Assembly (NCBI GenBank): GCA_036379935.1
Contig: DASVFT010000154.1
Coordinates: 1 to 64,000, forward strand
Source: JAOPZW01 sp036379935
GTDB taxonomy: Bacteria > Actinomycetota > Thermoleophilia > Solirubrobacterales > Solirubrobacteraceae
DNA: 64,000 nucleotides
Direction of reading: 5' to 3'
The notes beneath the pieces are model-generated. The model searched no databases, was not told the origin of the DNA, and worked only from the letters and a program-made list of their open reading frames with translations. Positions 8,803 to 16,568 of this stretch are shown here, in pieces. The position numbers and the translations under genes are program-made. Within the stretch, counting starts at the first letter, position 1. Each line of letters begins with the position of its first letter.

Positions 8803-8860
8803 GTTGATGTCTCCCTTCAGAACGGCTCTCGATGGCGACGCGCGCTGAAGGCGCACGTCG

Positions 8861-8894
8861 CTGGCTAGTACGTCCCGGAGGGAGCGCTAGCCAG
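8861..8894. promoter_or_regulatory. 8-bp inverted repeat between two minus-strand genes
   Basis: CTGGCTAG at 8861-8868 is the reverse complement of CTAGCCAG at 8887-8894, separated by 18 bases. The second arm contains the TAG stop of the Pro/Thr-rich gene. There is no T-tract, so a classic intrinsic terminator is not supported; it may be a weak terminator or an operator for the downstream resolvase-like gene. Confidence 0.35.
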
Positions 8895-10050
8895 GCCGCT
8901 GCTGAGGCGAGACGACGCCGACCGGCCCGCAGAGGACCAGCCGGAAGCGATGACGGCGAAGCTCGCGGGCGCTGTAGGCCAGGAGGCCGACGAGGATCGC
9001 GCACCACATGGCGATGGCGCCGCCGCCGCCCGATGCGCTCGCGCCGCCCGCCACGACGCCCCGCCCCGGCGGTGCGGCGGGAGAGCGCGGCGAGCGCTCG
9101 TCACCGGCGCTCCCGGCGGGAGCGGGCCTGGGCGTGTGCGACTTCGCTCTCGGTCCAGGGGCGGACGGTGGCGAAGCTGAAGACTCGTAGGCGCGCGCCG
9201 AGTGGTAGCGGCCGTCGAGCGGCGTCGGCGGCGGCGCGGCGCCGGCCAGGAGGATGGCCACGCCGGCTTGCCTGCGCGGGGCGCCGCTCAGCGGGATCCT
9301 CGCGCTGAGAATGGCCGATCCCGTCGACGCCGTCGCGCGCACGATCGCCGGCGAAGAGCCGCCGAGGGTGCCTGGCGGCGCCGGCAGCGCGGCGATGGTG
9401 GCCGGCACCGGCGCGACCACGACGGGGGTGGCGGCGGACGGGGCCGCCGCGCTGGGGGCCGGCGGGACCGGCGGCGAGGGCGAGCTGCCGTCGCCGCGCG
9501 ACGGATCGGTGCCGGAAACCGGCGTCGCGGGATCCGACGGCTGCGCTGTGGTGGGCGGGTCGTTGCCGCCCTGCGCGCCGCCCGCTGGCGGGTCGCCGCT
9601 GGACTGGCCGCTGCCCGCCGGTGGGGTCTTGGTCACCGGCGGCTTGGGCGACGGCTTGCCGGCGCCGGGCTTGGCCGTCGGCTTGCCGCTGGAAGGCTTC
9701 GCGTCGGTGGGCTTGCCGCCGGAGGGCTTGGGGTCTCCCGGCGTGCCCGTCGTCGTGGCCGGCGGCTGGTCTGTCGGCACCGGCGTGGTCGTCGGCGTGA
9801 TGGGTGCGGGGCTGCCCGGTGCCGCGCCCGCTGCCGTCCCTGTGGGGGTGGCCGCCGGAGCCGTCGCCGCGTCGGCCGCCGTCGTTGCGGTTGTGGTGGC
9901 GGTCGTCGTGAGCGCGTCGGCGGTGGTCACGACGGCGGCCGACGCGCTCACGGTGTCGCTGGCGCCCGCGCTGGCGGCCGGGACGCCGAGGATGGCCAGG
10001 GTCGACAGCGCGCCGACGAAAGCTCGCCGGGACGACCGGGCACTGCGCAT
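8887..10050 (-). CDS. Secreted Pro/Thr/Ala-rich protein with C-terminal membrane anchor
   Basis: The protein has 387 residues starting at ATG 10050, preceded by GAGAGGGG. An N-terminal twin-arginine-like charged region followed by AFVGALSTLAILGVPAASAGA forms a signal peptide. The middle is low-complexity, first Thr/Ala/Pro (about 35-100), then Lys-Pro-Gly-Ser repeats of the GKPT/GKPS kind (about 100-150), as in wall-spanning or O-glycosylated stalks. The C-terminus has a hydrophobic helix (AIAMWCAILVGLLAY) followed by arginines, typical of a type I anchor. No catalytic domain is recognised. Its position between a sugar transferase and the membrane-anchored resolvase-like protein suggests a cell-surface role linked to glycan assembly. 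Confidence 0.6.
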   Translation of the reverse strand: MRSARSSRRAFVGALSTLAILGVPAASAGASDTVSASAAVVTTADALTTTATTTATTAADAATAPAATPTGTAAGAAPGSPAPITPTTTPVPTDQPPATTTGTPGDPKPSGGKPTDAKPSSGKPTAKPGAGKPSPKPPVTKTPPAGSGQSSGDPPAGGAQGGNDPPTTAQPSDPATPVSGTDPSRGDGSSPSPPVPPAPSAAAPSAATPVVVAPVPATIAALPAPPGTLGGSSPAIVRATASTGSAILSARIPLSGAPRRQAGVAILLAGAAPPPTPLDGRYHSARAYESSASPPSAPGPRAKSHTPRPAPAGSAGDERSPRSPAAPPGRGVVAGGASASGGGGAIAMWCAILVGLLAYSARELRRHRFRLVLCGPVGVVSPQQRPG

Positions 10051-10205
10051 CCCCTCTCTGCCGATTCCCGGCAACCACAACCCCCGTCACGTTCGCGGGC
10101 CAACTGACGGCCTGGGGCAATCTACCCGAAGCAGCGGCCGCCGGCACACGGATCGTCCCGGCGTGAACAGACCGCTAGGCGGTGCATCACCGCCGTTGGT
10201 CGCGC

Positions 10206-10940
10206 TCAGCTGGGCTCGACGGGCGCGTTGCGCGCGCCCACCGGTTGCACGGCGGGCCGCCGGCGACGCGTCAGCGCGCCCGTGCCGCGGTGGACCGCCA
10301 CGGGCTTGCGCAGGAACACCGTCATGAAGGTGGCGACCAGGATCCGCAGGTCGCGGCGCGTGCTCAGCCGGCTGGCGTACATGCGGTCCAGCGCGACCTT
10401 CTGCGGCAGCAGAGCGTTGAGGTAGTGGCTGTGCGGATCCTCGGGGTCGAGGATCGCCCCCTCGCGCGCGAACGCGAGCTGCGAGTAGCCCGTGAGGCCG
10501 GGACGCGTGGTGAGGATCACGTCGTAGTCCGACGCGTAGCGCGCAACGAAGTCGGGCGATTCGGGCCGTGGGCCGACGAGGCTCATGTCGCCGCGGAGCA
10601 CGTGCCAGAGCTGGGGAAGCTCGTCGAGCTTCGTGCGCGCCAGCCACGTCCCCACGCGCGTGAAGCGGTCGTCGTCGACGGTCGTCAGCACGGCGCCGTG
10701 GGCAGTGGGGTGCATCTTGCGGAACTTGAGCATCCGCAGTCGCTTGCCGCGGAAGCCCACGCGCTCGGCGCGGTAGAAGACCGAGCCGGGCGAGTCGATC
10801 ACGATCACGAGCGAGATGACCAAGAACAGCGGTGCGAGCACCACCAGCGCTACCGCCGAGACGACCACGTCGAGGGCACGCTTGATGGGCGCGCGCAGCG
10901 CGTCATCTGCCCGGCCTTCCCTGTCCACGACGCTGCTCAC
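10206..10940 (-). CDS. Undecaprenyl-phosphate sugar-phosphate transferase (short, PglC-like form)
   Basis: The protein has 244 residues, starting at GTG 10940 with AGGGG just upstream. One hydrophobic re-entrant helix (about 20-50, VVVSAVALVVLAPLFLVISL) precedes the bacterial sugar transferase domain: VFYRAERVGFRGK, MLKFRKM, TKLDELPQLWHVLRGDMSLVGPRPE and RPGLTGYSQL. These enzymes transfer a sugar-1-phosphate from a nucleotide sugar to undecaprenyl phosphate, the first step of lipid-linked glycan synthesis. It lacks the N-terminal multi-spanning domain found in the second such enzyme of this window. It is divergent from the epimerase-aminotransferase pair, with 192 bases between, which fits a shared exopolysaccharide locus. 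Confidence 0.9.
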   Translation of the reverse strand: MSSVVDREGRADDALRAPIKRALDVVVSAVALVVLAPLFLVISLVIVIDSPGSVFYRAERVGFRGKRLRMLKFRKMHPTAHGAVLTTVDDDRFTRVGTWLARTKLDELPQLWHVLRGDMSLVGPRPESPDFVARYASDYDVILTTRPGLTGYSQLAFAREGAILDPEDPHSHYLNALLPQKVALDRMYASRLSTRRDLRILVATFMTVFLRKPVAVHRGTGALTRRRRPAVQPVGARNAPVEPS

Positions 10941-11132
10941 ACGACCCCTAGGCCATGCAGGCTACGCCACCCCCCGGCGGGGATGCAACGCCCCGCGCCC
11001 CCTTTTTGGCGAGTCTCCGATGGGCTTGCGAAAGTCTCAGCCTCAACGAGAGCCTGAGCTATACGCAGGGCCTGCGTACGACCCTATCCATCGGTACGGG
11101 GTCGACGAGCCGCGACCTCTAGAGTGGGGCCG
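10941..11132. promoter_or_regulatory. Divergent promoter region with two dyads
   Basis: The spacer separates the sugar transferase and the epimerase. TACGCAGG-G-CCTGCGTA at 11062-11078 is a perfect 8-bp dyad with one central base. Next to it CGACCC (11079-11084) and GGGTCG (11099-11104) form a second inverted pair. A TAGAGT -10 box at 11120-11125 follows. The placement just upstream of the -10 fits operator sites; the regulator is unknown. Confidence 0.5.
11120..11125 (+). promoter_or_regulatory. -10 box (TAGAGT), probable leaderless start at 11133
   Basis: The hexamer fits the actinobacterial TANNNT -10 consensus and ends 7 bases before ATG 11133, so transcription would begin at or next to the start codon. 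This favours ATG 11133 over the upstream GTG at 11124. Confidence 0.55.
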
Positions 11133-12113
11133 ATGACGCGACCGACCTTGGTGACAGGCGGGGCCGGCTATCTTGGCATGGCCGTCGCCGAAGACCTGCT
11201 CGCGGCGCCGCGGCCCGTGCGTATCCTCGATGCGCTCCTTCACGAAGGCCAGGACGAGATGGTGGGCGCCCTGGAGGAACGCGGGGTCGAGGTCATACGC
11301 GGCGACATCCGCGATGCCGACACGCGCCGGCGCGCGCTCGACGGCGTCCAGGACGTGGTGCACCTGGCGGCGATCGTGGGCGACCCGGCGTGCGCCCGCG
11401 ACCCCGAGCTGGCCGATGCCGTCAACGTCAAGGGGACCGCGGCCCTGGTGGCCGATGCCCACGCCGCCGGCGTCGGCCGCTTCCTGTTCGCCTCGACGTG
11501 CTCGAACTACGGGCGGATCTCCGATCCTACGGTGCCGATCGACGAGCAGGGCGAGCTCGCGCCGGTCTCGCTCTATGCCGAGCAGAAGGTCGGGATCGAG
11601 CGTTCCCTGCTCAACGGCGCCCAGGCCCCGATGGCGGTCACGTGCCTGCGCTTCGCCACCCTCTACGGCGTGGCGCCCCGCATGCGCTTCGACCTGACCG
11701 TCAACGAGTTCACGCGCGATCTGTGGGCCGACCGCCCGCTCGAGGTCTTCGGGCAGTACTTCTGGCGCCCCTACGTGCACGTCCGTGACGCCGGGCGCGC
11801 GATCCGCCTCGTGCTCGCGGCGCCGCCCGAGCAGGTCGCGGGCGAGGTCTTCAACGTCGGCCAGTCGGCCGAGAACTACCGCAAGCTCGATCTCGTCGAG
11901 CTCATCCGCTCGCAGATGGACCGCGGGACCGTGTCGTTCGTGGACCGCGACGAGGACCCCCGCGACTACAAGGTCGCCTTCGACAAGATCGCGCGCGTCC
12001 TCGGCTTCCAGCCCACGATGACGGTCCCCGACGGGATCGCCGAGATCATCGCCGCGCTCGACGCCGGTCAGTTCGCCGACCCCTTCGACCGCGGGCACAC
12101 GAACACCCCGTGA
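11133..12113 (+). CDS. NAD-dependent nucleotide-sugar epimerase/dehydratase (extended SDR)
   Basis: The protein has 326 residues. The N-terminal TLVTGGAGYLG is the Rossmann GxxGxxG motif. FASTCSNYG supplies the Ser/Thr region and SLYAEQKVG the YxxxK catalytic pair. The C-terminal half (RPYVHVRDAGRAI, EVFNVGQS) is the sugar-binding lobe typical of extended SDRs. Substrate and exact reaction (epimerase, dehydratase or reductase) are not readable. The downstream aminotransferase, 20 bases away, suggests that the pair makes an amino sugar for the glycan. The start rests on the -10 spacing. Confidence 0.88.
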   Translation: MTRPTLVTGGAGYLGMAVAEDLLAAPRPVRILDALLHEGQDEMVGALEERGVEVIRGDIRDADTRRRALDGVQDVVHLAAIVGDPACARDPELADAVNVKGTAALVADAHAAGVGRFLFASTCSNYGRISDPTVPIDEQGELAPVSLYAEQKVGIERSLLNGAQAPMAVTCLRFATLYGVAPRMRFDLTVNEFTRDLWADRPLEVFGQYFWRPYVHVRDAGRAIRLVLAAPPEQVAGEVFNVGQSAENYRKLDLVELIRSQMDRGTVSFVDRDEDPRDYKVAFDKIARVLGFQPTMTVPDGIAEIIAALDAGQFADPFDRGHTNTP

Positions 12114-12121
12114 CGACGCTG

Positions 12122-12127
12122 TAGCGT
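12122..12127 (+). promoter_or_regulatory. -10 box (TAGCGT) before the aminotransferase
   Basis: TAGCGT ends 6 bases before ATG 12134, in the gap after the epimerase stop. It suggests that the aminotransferase also has its own leaderless promoter. Confidence 0.5.
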
Positions 12128-12133
12128 TCCGGC

Positions 12134-13279
12134 ATGCCCCAGTGGACCGTGCCGTTGGCCGACGTCGTCGTGCCCGAGGAGGACATCGCCGCCGTCGCCG
12201 AGGTCTATCGCTCGGGCTGGCTGAGCATGGGCCCGGAGACCGAGGCGTTGGAGCGCGACTTCGCGGCCTACACCGGCGCGCGGCACGCGCTTGCCGTCGC
12301 CAACGGCACAGCGGCGCTGCACCTCATCTGCGCGGGGGCGGCGCTCGGGCTGGGAGACGAGGTCGTCGTGCCGTCGATGACCTTCGTCGCCACCGTCAAC
12401 GCCGTTGCGTATACAGATGCGACGCCGGTGTTCGCGGACATCGCGGGGCTCACCGAGCCGTGGCTGTCGCCCGACGCCGTCGAAGCCGCCGTGACCGAGC
12501 GCACGAAGGCGATCATGACCATGCCCTACGGCGGCCATCCGGGTCGCATCGAGGACCTCGCTGCCCTGGCACGCGAGCGAGGGCTCCTGCTCCTCGAGGA
12601 CGCCGCGCACGGCGCCGGCTCGTGGCTGGGCGAGCGCCACCTCGGCACCTTCGGCCGCGCCGGCGCCTTCAGCTTCTTCTCGAACAAGAACCTCGCCGTC
12701 GGCGAGGGCGGCATGGTCGTCACCGACGACGACGAGGTCGCGGCCCGCATGCGCCTGCTGCGCTCCCACGGGATGACGACGCTGTCGTGGGACCGCCATC
12801 GCGGCCATGCCTCCGCCTATGACGTCGTCGCCCTCGGCTTCAACTACCGCATCGACGAGCCGAGGGCGGCGCTGGCCCGGCGCCGCCTGGCCCGCCTCGA
12901 CGAGGAGAACGCGCGCCGCGCCGCGCTCGACGCGCGCTACCGCGAGCTGCTGGGCGGCGTCGAGGGCGTGACCCCCGCGCTGGCGCCCGTGGCCGGCGCG
13001 CGCCTGGCCCACCATCTCTTCGCCGTCGTCCTCGAGGACGGCGCCGACCGCGACGGCTTCCGCGAGCTGCTGGCGGCACGCGGCATCCAGACGAGCGTCC
13101 ACTACCCGCCGGTGCACCGCTTCTCGATCTACGCCGGCGACGCCGACCTTCCGCTGACCGATGGCTACAGCGCGCGGGCGGTGACGCTGCCCATGTTCGC
13201 GACGATGACCCTCGAGCAGCAGGACGCGGTGGTGGACGCGGTCCGCGCGGCGCTCGGCGTGACGGCGCCCGCGCGCTGA
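12134..13279 (+). CDS. DegT/DnrJ/EryC1/StrS sugar aminotransferase
   Basis: The protein has 381 residues, the normal length for the family. The start MPQWTVPLADVVVPEEDI aligns with family N-termini. ANGTAALHLI contacts the PLP phosphate, LLLEDAAHGAGS holds the Asp that pairs with the pyridine nitrogen, and FSFFSNKNLAVGEGG contains the PLP-binding lysine. These enzymes transaminate a nucleotide keto-sugar to an amino sugar in the cytoplasm. With the upstream epimerase it forms a two-gene unit that probably supplies an amino sugar to the surface polysaccharide. The gene ends 7 bases before the convergent response regulator stop. Confidence 0.92.
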   Translation: MPQWTVPLADVVVPEEDIAAVAEVYRSGWLSMGPETEALERDFAAYTGARHALAVANGTAALHLICAGAALGLGDEVVVPSMTFVATVNAVAYTDATPVFADIAGLTEPWLSPDAVEAAVTERTKAIMTMPYGGHPGRIEDLAALARERGLLLLEDAAHGAGSWLGERHLGTFGRAGAFSFFSNKNLAVGEGGMVVTDDDEVAARMRLLRSHGMTTLSWDRHRGHASAYDVVALGFNYRIDEPRAALARRRLARLDEENARRAALDARYRELLGGVEGVTPALAPVAGARLAHHLFAVVLEDGADRDGFRELLAARGIQTSVHYPPVHRFSIYAGDADLPLTDGYSARAVTLPMFATMTLEQQDAVVDAVRAALGVTAPAR

Positions 13280-13286
13280 CGAGGCT

Positions 13287-13919
13287 CTAGTCCAGGCGTC
13301 GCTCCGCCGCCCACCGCGAGAGCTCGTGGCGGTTGGAGAGCTGGAGCTTGCGCAGCACGGCGGAGACGTGGGCCTCCACGGTCTTGGCCGAGATCCCGAG
13401 CCGCAGGGCGATCTCCTTGTAGAGATAGCCGCGCGCGATGTGGCGCAGGACCTCGCGCTCGCGCGCGGTGAGCTGGTCGAGCTCGGGATCCTCGGACGGC
13501 GGCCCCGGACCGGCGAAGCTGTCGAGGACGAACCCGGCCAGGCGCGGCGAGAAGACCGCGTCGCCGCCGCGGACGCGATCGATCGCGTCGAGCAGCTCGT
13601 CGGTGGCGATGTTCTTCGTCACGTAGCCGCGGGCGCCGGCGCGGATGGTGGCGATGACGTCCTCCGCGGCATCGGAGGCCGAGAGCGCGAGGAAGACGGT
13701 GGCGGGCGCCTCGTCGGCCGACCCGCGGATGACCGCGACCCCGCCCCCGTCGGGCATGTGCACGTCGAGGAGCACCACGTCGGGTCGCTGCTCGGTGACC
13801 AGAGCGACGGCCTCGCCCACGGTGGCGGCCTCGCCGACGATGTCGACGTGGCCCTCGAGCTCGGCGCGCACCCCCGCGCGGAAGAGCCCGTGGTCGTCGA
13901 CGATGGCGACGCGCGTCAC
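13287..13919 (-). CDS. NarL/LuxR-family response regulator
   Basis: The protein has 210 residues. The receiver domain has VAIVDDHGLFR (acidic pocket) and VVLLDVHMPDGGG, with the phospho-accepting Asp in LLDVHMP. The C-terminal LuxR helix-turn-helix runs from LDQLTAREREVLRHIARGYLYKEIA to AKTVEAHVSAVLRKL. The GTG start at 13919 overlaps the histidine kinase stop by 4 bases, so it is the cognate partner of that kinase. The dyads in front of the upstream PspC gene are candidate targets, by inference. Confidence 0.93.
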   Translation of the reverse strand: MTRVAIVDDHGLFRAGVRAELEGHVDIVGEAATVGEAVALVTEQRPDVVLLDVHMPDGGGVAVIRGSADEAPATVFLALSASDAAEDVIATIRAGARGYVTKNIATDELLDAIDRVRGGDAVFSPRLAGFVLDSFAGPGPPSEDPELDQLTAREREVLRHIARGYLYKEIALRLGISAKTVEAHVSAVLRKLQLSNRHELSRWAAERRLD

Positions 13920-15163
13920 GGCGCCTCCGGCAGGGTGAGCTCGACCTCGGTCCCCGCGCCCGGCGCCGAATGGATGGCGGCGCCCCCGCCATGGCGCTCC
14001 ATGCGCCCGATGATCGACTCGCGCACGCCGCGCCGGTGCCGCGGCACGGCGGCCGGGTCGAAGCCCGGACCGCGATCGCGCACGTAGACCTGGAGCTGGC
14101 CGCCGTCAGCCTCTGCGTATACGTCCACGGTCGACCCGCCGCCGAACTTGGCGGCGTTGACCATGGCTTCGCGCGTGGCGGCGACGAGCGCGTCGCCACG
14201 GCCGTCGAGCTCGCGGTCGCCCACCACCACGACCTCGACCGGGACGCCGTGCGCGCGCTCGACCTCGCCGGCCAGGGCCTCGAGCGCTGCGGCCAGTCGT
14301 TCGTGCCCGCCTTCGCGGCCGGCCAGCCAGGCGCGCAGCTCGCGCTCCTGGGTGCGGGCGAGGGCGGCGACCGCGCGCGGGTCGCCGGCGCGCTTCTGGA
14401 CGAGCGCGAGCGTCTGCAGCACCGAGTCGTGCAGGTGCGCCCCCATCTCGGCGCGCGCCTGCGAGCGGATGCGCTCCTCGCGCTCGGAGGACAGCGAGCG
14501 CACGAGCCGCACCATCCACGGAGCGAAGATGATGCCCAGCACGACCGCCACCACGAGCGCGGCCAGGATGGCGTCGCGGGCGGCGCTCAGGGCGCCGGTG
14601 ACGTGGAGGAACACGACCCCCGCGGCGATGACCAGCGCCGCTCCGAGACCGCTGCCCGAGAGCACGCGATTGCGCTCGCGGCGCTCCTCCTGCGACTCGG
14701 GCGCAGCGACGCTGCCCACGCCGGGAGCGACGTCGACGGGCGTCGGGCGCAGCGACTGGCGCCACAGCATCGCCGCGCCGGCGGCCACGAGGACGGCGGG
14801 CCACACGACCACGTCGGAGAACCAAAGTCCGAGGGCGCGCATGGTGAGCAGGAGGCTGAGCGTGAGCAGTCCGACACCCACGGCCACCTCGATGGCGCCG
14901 CGGCCCTCACGCGGCTTCCGGTGCGGCGTCATGGGCCGATCCTGGCTCGGGATCATGATCCACGCCAGGCCGTAGAGGAGGATGCCGACGCCGCCGGCCG
15001 TGGCTGCCGCCACGAAGGCGATGCGGACCACGAGCGGGTCGACGCCCAGGTGCCGGCCCAGTCCCGCGCACACGCCGGCGACGTAGCCGCCGGCGCGGTC
15101 GCGCCGCAGGGGCTCGCGCGGAGGGGAGGCGGTGCCTGAGGCGGCCATGTCGCCTTCGATCAT
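13916..15163 (-). CDS. Sensor histidine kinase with N-terminal PspC domain
   Basis: The protein has 415 residues. Residues about 18-75 form a PspC domain (RDRAGGYVAGVCAGLGRHLGVD). Several membrane helices follow to about residue 215, then a HisKA_3-type dimerisation region with AEMGAHLHDSVLQTLALVQ, whose first His in LHDSV is the phospho-acceptor, and an ATPase domain with EAMVNAAKFGGG, VRDRGPGFDP and GAGTEVEL. PspC-linked kinases are common in actinobacteria and are thought to sense membrane stress. The start is either ATG 15163 or ATG 15148; neither has a strong ribosome site. It lies 18 bases after the 60-residue membrane protein gene and is coupled to its regulator. Confidence 0.9.
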   Translation of the reverse strand: MIEGDMAASGTASPPREPLRRDRAGGYVAGVCAGLGRHLGVDPLVVRIAFVAAATAGGVGILLYGLAWIMIPSQDRPMTPHRKPREGRGAIEVAVGVGLLTLSLLLTMRALGLWFSDVVVWPAVLVAAGAAMLWRQSLRPTPVDVAPGVGSVAAPESQEERRERNRVLSGSGLGAALVIAAGVVFLHVTGALSAARDAILAALVVAVVLGIIFAPWMVRLVRSLSSEREERIRSQARAEMGAHLHDSVLQTLALVQKRAGDPRAVAALARTQERELRAWLAGREGGHERLAAALEALAGEVERAHGVPVEVVVVGDRELDGRGDALVAATREAMVNAAKFGGGSTVDVYAEADGGQLQVYVRDRGPGFDPAAVPRHRRGVRESIIGRMERHGGGAAIHSAPGAGTEVELTLPEAP

Positions 15164-15181
15164 GCCAGCGCCGCGACGGTG

Positions 15182-15364
15182 TCAGCCGCGGCGCGCCAGA
15201 CCGCTGGCCAGGAGGATGGCGCCGACCAGGAAGCACGCGAGTGGTGCCAGCGCGGCGAAGCTGAGGTCGACGACGTCCAACGCGTCGAACAGCAGCACCG
15301 CGCCGAAGACGACGAATCCCACGCCGGCCGCGGCGGACGGGAGGTCGGGCCGGCCTCGCATCAT
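15182..15364 (-). CDS. Small two-helix membrane protein (60 aa) in the PspC operon
   Basis: ATG 15364 overlaps the stop of the PspC protein gene by 4 bases (ATGA) and the gene ends 18 bases before the kinase, so it is embedded in the operon. The product starts MMRGRPDLPSAAAGVGFVVF and has two hydrophobic segments (about 12-30 and 36-54) separated by a short acidic loop, ending with basic residues. No family is recognised by eye. The operon position suggests an accessory membrane subunit of the sensing system. Confidence 0.75.
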   Translation of the reverse strand: MMRGRPDLPSAAAGVGFVVFGAVLLFDALDVVDLSFAALAPLACFLVGAILLASGLARRG

Positions 15365-16503
15365 GCGCACGCCTCGTTGCCCGGCACGCCGGATTCGTCG
15401 TGCCAGCCCTGGTCCTCCGTGTGGTGCACGCTGAACGCGCCGATCCCGACCTTGGCGTCGACGACGACGCGCGGCGTGCGTGCCGCGGCGCGGCGCTCGT
15501 CGCGCCACTCGACGTCGATGCCGCCGCTGTCGTGCTGGAACACCTCGACGCCGCCGATGCCCAGGTGGCTGGCGGTGGACACGCAGACGTCGGGCGGGAC
15601 GACGAGCTGCGCGTCGCCCACGCCGAGTCGGAGCTCGATGCGATGATCGCCAGGCGTGAGGTGCGCGCCGCGCAGGTCGACCACGAGCTTGCCGGCCCCC
15701 AGGTGGTAGGCGCTGCGGACGGCCTCGCTCGAGGCGGGTCGGTACGTACGCTCGCCGTGGCCGCCCGTGACGTCGAGGCCGCTGGCGGCCACGACGCCGG
15801 CGGGAAGTGCGACCGCCAGCGCGGGCAGGATCAGCCAGCGGGCGCGCCGGTCGACGAAGGCGCCGGCGACGAGCGCCAGGCCGGCGGCGAGGACGATCCC
15901 GGCCACGGCCTCGTCGCCCCCGTCGGCGGCGGCCCATGCGGAGCCGAACGCGAGGAGGACGCAGACGACGATGAGCACGACCCCGAGGACGGTCGCGCGC
16001 ACGATGGCGCGCGCGTCGCCTTGGGGACGCTCGCCGGTAGCCAGGCGCCAGACGAGCAGCCCGGCCAGGGCGACGAACCCGAGCGGCAGGAGCTCCCAAC
16101 CGCCCCACCAGCCACCATGAAAGGGCAGCAGCGCCCCGATGGCTATCGCGAGGACGATGGCGCCGGCGATGACGAGTCCACGCCTCGGAGGGTCGCCGGG
16201 TTGACCGCCCTCCTTCTCGTTCGGAACGAGGAGGAAGGCGGCCAGGTAGAGGAACAGGCCGGCTCCCCCGGCGAAGATCAGCGCGACCGCGGTCACGCGG
16301 ATGATGACGGGGTCGACGTTCAGGTAGCGGGCCAGGCCGCCGCACACGCCGGCGATGACGCGGTCGCCGCGCGAGCGGTACAGCCGCCGCGGCGCGGCCT
16401 GCTCCGTCGTAGGCTGCTCGCCCGCCGCCGGCTGCTCGCCCGCCGCTTGCTCCTCCGGCTCGGGCGCGGGGTCGTTCTCTGTGGGTGGGTTCTCGTTGCT
16501 CAT
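15361..16503 (-). CDS. PspC-domain membrane protein with C-terminal LiaF-like region
   Basis: The protein has 380 residues from ATG 16503. An acidic Pro/Gln-rich head (about 1-45) precedes a PspC domain (YRSRGDRVIAGVCGGLARYL). Membrane helices follow to about residue 230, and then a beta-rich region (DLRGAHLTPGDHRIELRLGVGDAQLVVP, here split for length) resembles the LiaF/toastrack domain that in firmicutes restrains a cell-envelope-stress kinase. It is the first gene of the operon with the 60-residue protein, kinase and regulator, so it is likely the membrane sensor or inhibitor. An upstream in-frame ATG at 16542 is an alternative start. Dyads cover the start region. Confidence 0.82.
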   Translation of the reverse strand: MSNENPPTENDPAPEPEEQAAGEQPAAGEQPTTEQAAPRRLYRSRGDRVIAGVCGGLARYLNVDPVIIRVTAVALIFAGGAGLFLYLAAFLLVPNEKEGGQPGDPPRRGLVIAGAIVLAIAIGALLPFHGGWWGGWELLPLGFVALAGLLVWRLATGERPQGDARAIVRATVLGVVLIVVCVLLAFGSAWAAADGGDEAVAGIVLAAGLALVAGAFVDRRARWLILPALAVALPAGVVAASGLDVTGGHGERTYRPASSEAVRSAYHLGAGKLVVDLRGAHLTPGDHRIELRLGVGDAQLVVPPDVCVSTASHLGIGGVEVFQHDSGGIDVEWRDERRAAARTPRVVVDAKVGIGAFSVHHTEDQGWHDESGVPGNEACA

Positions 16504-16568
16504 GGTGGGGACAGCCTGGCGGCCGCCGGCGGTCCCCACCATTGGGAATCGTCCCTAGGGGACGTCCC
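16502..16568 (-). promoter_or_regulatory. GTCCC/GGGAC dyad cluster over the PspC operon start
   Basis: ATGGTGGGGAC (16502-16512) and GTCCCCACCAT (16532-16542) are perfect 11-bp inverted repeats, and the arm nearest the gene contains the ATG start. Further upstream are GTCCCTAGGGGAC (16551-16563) and the perfect palindrome GGGACGTCCC (16559-16568). In RNA the 11-bp pair would bury the start codon; in DNA the repeated half-sites look like an operator array. The whole cluster lies in the 65-base gap after the subtilase gene. Confidence 0.55.

Noticed and set aside
9480..9960. Low-complexity G/C tract as non-coding repeat DNA
   Set aside because: It lies within one open frame with signal peptide and anchor, and encodes Thr/Pro/Lys-rich stalk sequence.
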